Source: UBA12170 sp964293475
GTDB lineage: Bacteria; Bacteroidota; Bacteroidia; Bacteroidales; UBA12170
DNA length: 64,000 nt
Direction: 5' to 3'
Assembly (NCBI GenBank): GCA_964293475.1
Contig: CAXYYJ010000017.1
Location: forward strand, 1 to 64,000
The notes beneath the pieces were generated by a model. That model had not been told where the DNA came from. It worked only from the letters and a program-made list of their open reading frames with translations, and did not search any database. The stretch's first letter is position 1. The number at the start of each line of letters is the position of its first letter. A program made the translations under genes and the position numbers. This document shows, piece after piece, positions 59,170-64,000 of this stretch.

Positions 59170-59892
59170 ATGAATATTATGCATTTTATGATGGAAATGA
59201 CTCAAATAATCGCATCGACCGATCTTTTTCAGCCCACCTTAAGTCTTTTAAGTGTTCCTGCATCAAAAATATCCCTGTCTCTGATGGATCTACTCATTGC
59301 CGGCGGATGGATTATGTGGGTTTTGGGGCTCATGTCTGTGCTGTCCATTTATATTTTTATCGAGCGCTATCTGGTAATTTCGCGAAATTCCAAGGAAGAC
59401 CGTAACTTTATGAATACCATCCGCGATCATATCTACGATGGAAAAATCGACACCGCAAAAAGTCTCTGTCAGCGGGAAAATACACCCATTGCACGAATGA
59501 TTGAAAAGGGTCTTTCACGCATAGGCAAACCCCTGAACGATATTCATGCGGCCATAGAAAATGTTGGAAATCTGGAAGTTTCGCGAATGGAGAAAAACAT
59601 TACAGCAATTGGCACCATTGCCAGCACTGCCCCAATGCTCGGATTTCTGGGTACCGTAATCGGAATGATTGTAGCCTTTTACGATATGTCGATGGCAGGA
59701 AACAACATTGATATTCAGTTGCTTTCCAGTGGAATCTATCAAGCCATGGTTACCACCGTGGGCGGACTTATTGTGGGCATTATTGCCTATGTTCTTTACA
59801 ATATTCTTGTGGCAAAAATAGATAAAATGGTTTTCCTGCTCGAAGCACGTGCCAGCGAGTTTATGGATGTTCTTAACGAGCCAGCAGCTTAA
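59170..59892 (+). CDS. exbB: MotA/TolQ/ExbB proton channel subunit
   Basis: The inner-membrane motor subunit that drives TonB. Three transmembrane helices: near residues 38-60, 137-160 and 183-207. The conserved core is G-T-I-A-S-T-A-P-M-L-G-F-L-G-T-V-I-G-M, with the second proton-path helix V-T-T-V-G-G-L-I-V-G-I. The 240 aa are typical. First gene of exbB-exbD-tonB-birA with 13, 5 and 4 bp between genes. In-frame ATGs at codons 4, 7 and 8 are possible alternative starts. Confidence 0.93.
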   Translation: MNIMHFMMEMTQIIASTDLFQPTLSLLSVPASKISLSLMDLLIAGGWIMWVLGLMSVLSIYIFIERYLVISRNSKEDRNFMNTIRDHIYDGKIDTAKSLCQRENTPIARMIEKGLSRIGKPLNDIHAAIENVGNLEVSRMEKNITAIGTIASTAPMLGFLGTVIGMIVAFYDMSMAGNNIDIQLLSSGIYQAMVTTVGGLIVGIIAYVLYNILVAKIDKMVFLLEARASEFMDVLNEPAA

Positions 59893-59905
59893 TAACCAAT
59901 ATATT

Positions 59906-60316
59906 ATGGCAATTAGAAGAAGAAGTAAACGACTCGTGGAATTCAACATGGCCAGCATGTCCGATCTGGTATTTTTATTGTTGATATTCTTCATGATAAC
60001 ATCAACACTTATTAGCCCCAATGCCATCAAGCTCCTTTTACCCGGGAGTAGCAGCAAAACCATGGCCAAACAAAATGTCACGGTCTATATCAACGAAGAA
60101 TTCAAATATTTCCTCGATGAGACTGAAGTTGCTGAGTCGAATCTGGAACCAGTTTTGGCACAGGCTTTGCAATCATTCGATCAGGGAACAGTGGTTTTGC
60201 GAAGCGATAAAACTGTACCGGTTCAATATGTGGTAAACGTGATTGATGCTGTAAATCAGATAAATGAAGGAAAACAAAGCAAGCATAAAGTCATTCTGGC
60301 CACCCAACCAAAATAA
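59906..60316 (+). CDS. exbD: ExbD/TolR-type biopolymer transport protein
   Basis: 136 residues: a basic N-terminus (A-I-R-R-R-S-K-R), one transmembrane helix near 22-40 containing the proton-conducting Asp of the family in S-M-S-D-L-V-F-L-L, and a periplasmic domain ending V-I-L-A-T. The start at 59906 lies 13 bp after exbB; the open frame further upstream overlaps exbB and is not needed. Confidence 0.93.
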   Translation: MAIRRRSKRLVEFNMASMSDLVFLLLIFFMITSTLISPNAIKLLLPGSSSKTMAKQNVTVYINEEFKYFLDETEVAESNLEPVLAQALQSFDQGTVVLRSDKTVPVQYVVNVIDAVNQINEGKQSKHKVILATQPK

Positions 60317-60321
60317 CACTC

Positions 60322-61176
60322 ATGGATGAGAAAAAAGATAAAATAAAAGCAATTACCGGAGCCATTCTGTTCCATCTCTTATTGCTTATTGCTTTGATGT
60401 TTATGGCATTAACCACTCCTTTGCCATTGCCCGAAGAGCAGGGGGTAGAGGTAAATCTGGGATTTACAGAGTTGGGAATGGGGAATGAGCAGGACATTGT
60501 TCCACCGCCCATCAACAATATTTCTCCAACTTCACCTCAGCAGGCTCAGGCTCCCGATGAGGAAGAAGAAATTGTAAAAGACCCCACCAGCGAAGAAGAA
60601 AACATTGTGGAAAAACCAGTGGAGACTCCAAAGAAAAAGGTGGAAAAGGAAATTGAAAAAGAGATTAAGCCTGTAAAGGAAGAAGTTAAAGAAAATCCCA
60701 TTGCTGAAAAACAAGTGGTGGCCGAACCTGTAAAAGAAAAGGAACCCACTGTTGACCCACGTCTTCTGTATACTGGAAAAAAATCGGGGACAGGCAAAGG
60801 AAACGAAGGTAACGACCAAACTCCAGGCGATAAAGGCAAGGAAAATGGCGACCCCAATGCCACAGGCTACGATGGCACCGGAGGTTCGGGAAATGGAAAC
60901 GGAATTTCTTTCTCACTTGGCAATAGAAAAGCCAACAGCTTGCCTAAGCCCGTTTATAATTCTGACGATCAGGGAAAAGTGGTGGTGAGTATCTGGGTTG
61001 ATAAAAACGGCAATGTTACCCGTGCGGAAATCATGCAGAAAGGCACCAATGTTACCGACATCAACCTGCGCAATATGGCCCGTGATGCCGCTTTAAAGGC
61101 AAAATTTACGCCCGATTCCGAAGCTGCCGAGGTTCAAAAAGGAACCATTACCTACAATTTCATCAAGCTCAATTAG
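60322..61176 (+). CDS. tonB: TonB-like energy transducer
   Basis: An N-terminal transmembrane anchor (about residues 9-33) is followed by a long proline-, glutamate- and lysine-rich spacer (about 50-145) that spans the periplasm. A glycine/asparagine-rich linker comes next, then the C-terminal TonB domain (about 200-284) with K-V-V-V-S-I-W-V-D-K-N-G-N-V-T-R-A and L-R-N-M-A-R-D-A-A-L-K-A-K-F. It transmits the ExbBD-derived force to outer-membrane receptors. The receptor is not in this window. Confidence 0.93.
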   Translation: MDEKKDKIKAITGAILFHLLLLIALMFMALTTPLPLPEEQGVEVNLGFTELGMGNEQDIVPPPINNISPTSPQQAQAPDEEEEIVKDPTSEEENIVEKPVETPKKKVEKEIEKEIKPVKEEVKENPIAEKQVVAEPVKEKEPTVDPRLLYTGKKSGTGKGNEGNDQTPGDKGKENGDPNATGYDGTGGSGNGNGISFSLGNRKANSLPKPVYNSDDQGKVVVSIWVDKNGNVTRAEIMQKGTNVTDINLRNMARDAALKAKFTPDSEAAEVQKGTITYNFIKLN

Positions 61177-61180
61177 ACTT

Positions 61181-61924
61181 ATGCCTTTTGAGCATCAGCA
61201 TATTGAAGAATCAGAATCCACAAATCAAATTCTTTGGGAACGCTCTGAGCTGGAACATGTAAGCGATTTTTACTGTCTCAGCACCGGGTTTCAAACCCGC
61301 GGAAAAGGTCAGGGTGAGAATAGCTGGGAGAGCGAGAAGGATAAAAACATCCTTATGAGTTTTGTGGTTTATCCGCAGAATTTGCATGCAGCCGACGCTT
61401 TTCAGCTAAGCCGATGGGTTTCACTCTCTATTGTGACCTATTTGACTCAAAAAGGGGTGAAATCGGTTTCCATCAAATGGCCCAACGATATTTATGTAGG
61501 AAACAGAAAAATTTGCGGAATTCTCATCCAAAATGCCATCATGGGCTCGTTCATCTCAAAATCGCTCATTGGGATTGGCCTTAATCTCAATCAAACCAAA
61601 TTTCTAAGCAATGCCCCCAATCCTGTTTCCTTAAGTTTGATTACCAATCTGCAATACCATGTTTTGGGGGAAATTGATGTATTGATGAATCAGCTTCAGA
61701 AAAGCTATCGGGAAATTTGGGAAAGTCCGGTAAAATTGGTCAACAAGTACCACAGAAATCTATATCAGTTGAACGAGATGCGAGAGTATAAAATTGAAAA
61801 TGAGCCGATTTTGGCTTCCATACAGGGAGTTGATGAATTCGGTCGATTGATTCTGCTTCATCAAAACCAAACCACAAGACCCTACGATTTAAAGGAAATA
61901 AAATTTTCGCTGAGAGAAGACTAA
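61181..61924 (+). CDS. birA: Biotin-[acetyl-CoA-carboxylase] ligase
   Basis: Attaches biotin to carboxylase subunits. It is a 247-residue ligase-only form without the N-terminal repressor HTH. Features: I-E-E-S-E-S-T-N near 8, a variant of the catalytic biotinyl-AMP loop T-R-G-K-G-Q-G-E-N-S-W near 42, S-I-K-W-P-N-D-I-Y near 103 and I-G-I-G-L-N-L-N near 135. Cotranscribed with tonB (4-bp gap), a linkage with no evident functional logic. Confidence 0.93.
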   Translation: MPFEHQHIEESESTNQILWERSELEHVSDFYCLSTGFQTRGKGQGENSWESEKDKNILMSFVVYPQNLHAADAFQLSRWVSLSIVTYLTQKGVKSVSIKWPNDIYVGNRKICGILIQNAIMGSFISKSLIGIGLNLNQTKFLSNAPNPVSLSLITNLQYHVLGEIDVLMNQLQKSYREIWESPVKLVNKYHRNLYQLNEMREYKIENEPILASIQGVDEFGRLILLHQNQTTRPYDLKEIKFSLRED

Positions 61925-61965
61925 CTCAGCCAAATATTGAGGGGTGAATTATATAAAAGCTTGGA

Positions 61966-62364
61966 TTAGAATTGTTTGGCCAACGTTTCCACCAGAATAT
62001 TCACGAAATTCTCCAAAGGTTTCTTAGCCATCATGGCAACCATGGGATTCATGTCGGCATTGAGTTCAATAAAAACATCGCAGGAATTACCTTCAGGATT
62101 TTGAATATGAGTATTTAAATCGTAGTAAAAAGGGTTTTTTCCATCAGCTTTCATGTGAACCAGTTCGTATTCTTTATTGTTTCCCTGCTTCATATTTAAA
62201 GTGGCCATTCCCTGAATGGTAAAGCTACAGGTAGACTCGGTAGAGCTCCAGTTGGTAACTTTATCGGGCATGAGTTTTTGCAGGTTATTAAAATCGCTTA
62301 TGAATTGGTACACTTGTTCGGGAGAGGCCGAAATTTTTTGTGTTTTGCTTTTGATGTTTTGCAT
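61966..62364 (-). CDS. SRPBCC/START-like protein
   Basis: 132 residues with the helix-grip layout: N-terminal S-P-E-Q-V-Y-Q-F-I-S-D-F near 17, central beta strands (C-S-F-T-I-Q-G-M-A-T-L), and a long C-terminal helix P-L-E-N-F-V-N-I-L-V-E-T-L-A. The family binds hydrophobic ligands or acts as a polyketide cyclase-like protein; here the function is unknown. The start at 62364 is 4 bp after the pyrE stop codon; the longer frame would overlap pyrE. Confidence 0.85.
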   Translation of the reverse strand: MQNIKSKTQKISASPEQVYQFISDFNNLQKLMPDKVTNWSSTESTCSFTIQGMATLNMKQGNNKEYELVHMKADGKNPFYYDLNTHIQNPEGNSCDVFIELNADMNPMVAMMAKKPLENFVNILVETLAKQF

Positions 62365-62368
62365 AGGG

Positions 62369-63010
62369 CTATTTATTCCAGTTGGCGGGGTCATCGCGCC
62401 ATTTTTTTAGTTTGTTGAAGTCTTCTTTTTTAATATAATCGGAGCTTAAAGCATAGTCAATCAATGCGTTATAATTAGATAAAGAAAGCATGCGGCATTT
62501 GGCATCGGAAAAACGTTTGGCAGCCACTTCAAATCCATAATCGAAAATAGCGATGAGGGCTTTCACATTGGCTCCAACTCCGCGAAGAGCTTCCACAGCA
62601 TTCATACTGCTTCCGCCTGTAGAGATTAAATCTTCAATCACCACCACTCTTTGGCCCGATTCAACCACACCTTCTATCTGATTGTGCATACCATGCTCTT
62701 TGGCAGTGGAACGAACATAGGCAAAAGGAAGGCCCAAATCCTGAGCGATGAGCGCTCCAATGGCAATTCCGCCAGTGGCTACACCCACAACCACATCTAT
62801 ATGACCAATTTCCTCGTTTATCAGTTTCACAAATTCCTGACGGATATAGGTGCGGATTTGAGGATAAGAGAGTGTAAGGCGGTTGTCGCAATAAATAGGC
62901 GAACTCCATCCCGATGCCCATGTAAAAGGATCGTTGGGTTTAAGCTTCACAGCCTTAATCTGGAGGAGTGATTTTGCAACATTTTCAGCTACTTCGTTGG
63001 TCTGATGCAT
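62369..63010 (-). CDS. pyrE: Orotate phosphoribosyltransferase
   Basis: Transfers the phosphoribosyl group to orotate in pyrimidine synthesis. It has W-S-S-P-I-Y-C-D-N-R near residue 35, the loop R-S-T-A-K-E-H-G near 100 and the PRPP-binding motif V-V-V-I-E-D-L-I-S-T-G-G-S near 122. 213 aa, the usual length. It forms a pair with the SRPBCC gene and is divergent from the Nudix gene. Confidence 0.96.
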   Translation of the reverse strand: MHQTNEVAENVAKSLLQIKAVKLKPNDPFTWASGWSSPIYCDNRLTLSYPQIRTYIRQEFVKLINEEIGHIDVVVGVATGGIAIGALIAQDLGLPFAYVRSTAKEHGMHNQIEGVVESGQRVVVIEDLISTGGSSMNAVEALRGVGANVKALIAIFDYGFEVAAKRFSDAKCRMLSLSNYNALIDYALSSDYIKKEDFNKLKKWRDDPANWNK

Positions 63011-63067
63011 TATAATTCTTTATTTTGTAAAACTTCTTTGTAAACTATAATTCTTGAAAAAAATTGT

Positions 63068-63703
63068 ATGCAAAACTATAAAGTTTTTATCAATAACGGG
63101 TTAATTTTTTTTGGGAAAAAGACCGATTTCGCCCCCGAAAACCTCCTATGGTCTGATTTCCAAAAGATAAGCATGGACGAGCTTCCAACCATAGTCCAAA
63201 GCATTCGGAACAATGGTTTTCATCAGTTTATTCTGGTGGAGGAAGAACCCGAAAAAGCATTTCAGATTTTCATTTCATATTTCGAAATACTGGAAGCAGC
63301 AGGCGGCATTGTGGTAAACAATAAGGGAGATATTTTAATGATTCACAGGTTCGAGCGGTGGGATTTCCCCAAAGGACATCTTCATGCGGGGGAGTTGGCC
63401 AGTCAGGGAGCTTTACGCGAAGTGATGGAAGAAACAGGCATTAAAAATCTCAAAATCACTCATAACCTGCCAACAACCTGGCATATGTATTCGTTTGCCA
63501 ACGAGTGGGTGGTTAAAAAGACCCACTGGTATCTCATGCGCAGCAATTACGAAGGAGTTCTAAAACCACAGCTCGAAGAGGGTATTCTGGCCGCAGTTTG
63601 GGTTCCCCAGTACACTTTGCCAGAATATATGGGCCAAAGCTACGGAACCTTGCGCGATTTGGTTGATTATATTAATATTCATCAGCTCTTTGATGAGTAT
63701 TGA
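63068..63703 (+). CDS. Nudix hydrolase
   Basis: A pyrophosphohydrolase with a complete Nudix box, G-H-L-H-A-G-E-L-A-S then R-E-V-M-E-E-T-G, near residues 105-127. An N-terminal extension of about 80 residues precedes it, giving 211 aa. The substrate is unknown. It is divergent from pyrE with 57 bp between. Confidence 0.9.
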   Translation: MQNYKVFINNGLIFFGKKTDFAPENLLWSDFQKISMDELPTIVQSIRNNGFHQFILVEEEPEKAFQIFISYFEILEAAGGIVVNNKGDILMIHRFERWDFPKGHLHAGELASQGALREVMEETGIKNLKITHNLPTTWHMYSFANEWVVKKTHWYLMRSNYEGVLKPQLEEGILAAVWVPQYTLPEYMGQSYGTLRDLVDYINIHQLFDEY

Positions 63704-63803
63704 TTTGTAATTCTTACTTGAGAGACAAAAAGTCCCTTTTCTGATTTCATCATTTTTCAACCGCTTGTAAATTTCCTTATTTTAGCCCCCAAAACTATCA
63801 TTT

Positions 63804-64000
63804 ATGAATCTGAGCCTTGCCCTACTTGGTGCTTTCTATTTGTTAATTCCGGCCCTCATACTTTTTCTCGAAAAGAAATCGTCGTTAGTACAGAAGATTG
63901 GCTCCATACTTTTTGCCTATGGAATAGGTATTGTTATGGGGCTGAGCGGATTATTGCCCGAAGGTAGTTTAAAAGTTCAGGAGATGGTGGCCAATATCAG
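63804..64000 (+). CDS. DUF819-family membrane protein, 5' part
   Basis: The first 65 codons only; the gene runs out of the window. It begins M-N-L-S-L-A-L-L-G-A-F-Y-L-L-I-P-A with a hydrophobic helix, followed by E-K-K-S-S-L-V-Q-K-I-G and a second helix L-F-A-Y-G-I-G-I-V-M-G. This pattern fits the DUF819 (YjcL-like) multi-pass membrane family. Function unknown. A TATTTTAG string at 63780-63787 may serve as a degenerate '-7' box. Confidence 0.7.
   Translation, partial: MNLSLALLGAFYLLIPALILFLEKKSSLVQKIGSILFAYGIGIVMGLSGLLPEGSLKVQEMVANI

Overview
This window is a piece of a Bacteroidota chromosome, most likely from the Bacteroidales/Marinilabiliales side of the phylum. The evidence is a type III glutamine synthetase, DUF4831, TorF-like porin and DUF2082 proteins, lipoprotein signals typical of the phylum, almost no Shine-Dalgarno sequences, and many promoters of the Bacteroidota form TAnnTTTG (the '-7' box). 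Rubrerythrin, menaquinone synthesis (menD) and FNR-like regulators fit a life at low or fluctuating oxygen. Several start codons were chosen because the longer reading frame would begin upstream of, or inside, such a promoter.

Layout. 1-5122: edge repeat, TPR/LuxR-type membrane regulator, rubrerythrin, MATE exporter, a hypothetical and a 42-residue lipoprotein. 5339-9552: ung, initiator tRNA-Met, tRNA-Lys, then the tight der-hslR-xerD operon. 9505-22190 (nearly all minus strand): multi-pass membrane protein, AddA/RecB-like helicase-nuclease, DUF4831, Zn-ribbon protein, glnN, a YtcJ-like amidohydrolase, and the ATPase and permease of a FecCD/BtuCD-type importer. 22191-24845: an AT-rich graveyard of two toxin-antitoxin modules carrying four in-frame stop codons and no frameshift. 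24846-35678: N-acetylglucosamine kinase, a 1279-aa multi-PAS kinase, smpB, a thioredoxin, small proteins, menD and lpdA. 35939-40528: two-component system, TorF-like porin and ammonium transporter. 40673-45740: Zn-ribbon protein, glycosylasparaginase plus GH20 hexosaminidase, a small membrane protein and a GNAT enzyme. 46360-58508: a 2688-aa kinase with about 15 PAS domains and a PocR domain, followed by two Crp/Fnr regulators, each sitting directly upstream of a target-like gene. 59170-64000: exbB-exbD-tonB-birA, an SRPBCC protein, pyrE, a Nudix hydrolase and the start of a DUF819 protein.

The most interesting observation is at 54469-57375. Each of the two Crp/Fnr genes is followed immediately by a 14-bp palindrome (TTGAC-N4-GTCAA after the first, TTACC-N4-GGTAA after the second). 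In both cases the palindrome centre lies exactly 29.5 bp upstream of the '-7' box of the next gene, which is the class II activator position (about -41.5). The first regulator has the FNR recognition-helix signature E-T-x-S-R and an FNR-like half-site. The second has Q-S-x-S-R and a different half-site. This looks like two diverged regulator/target cassettes side by side, next to a giant sensor kinase that itself contains a 605-bp in-frame internal repeat able to delete or duplicate sensory modules.
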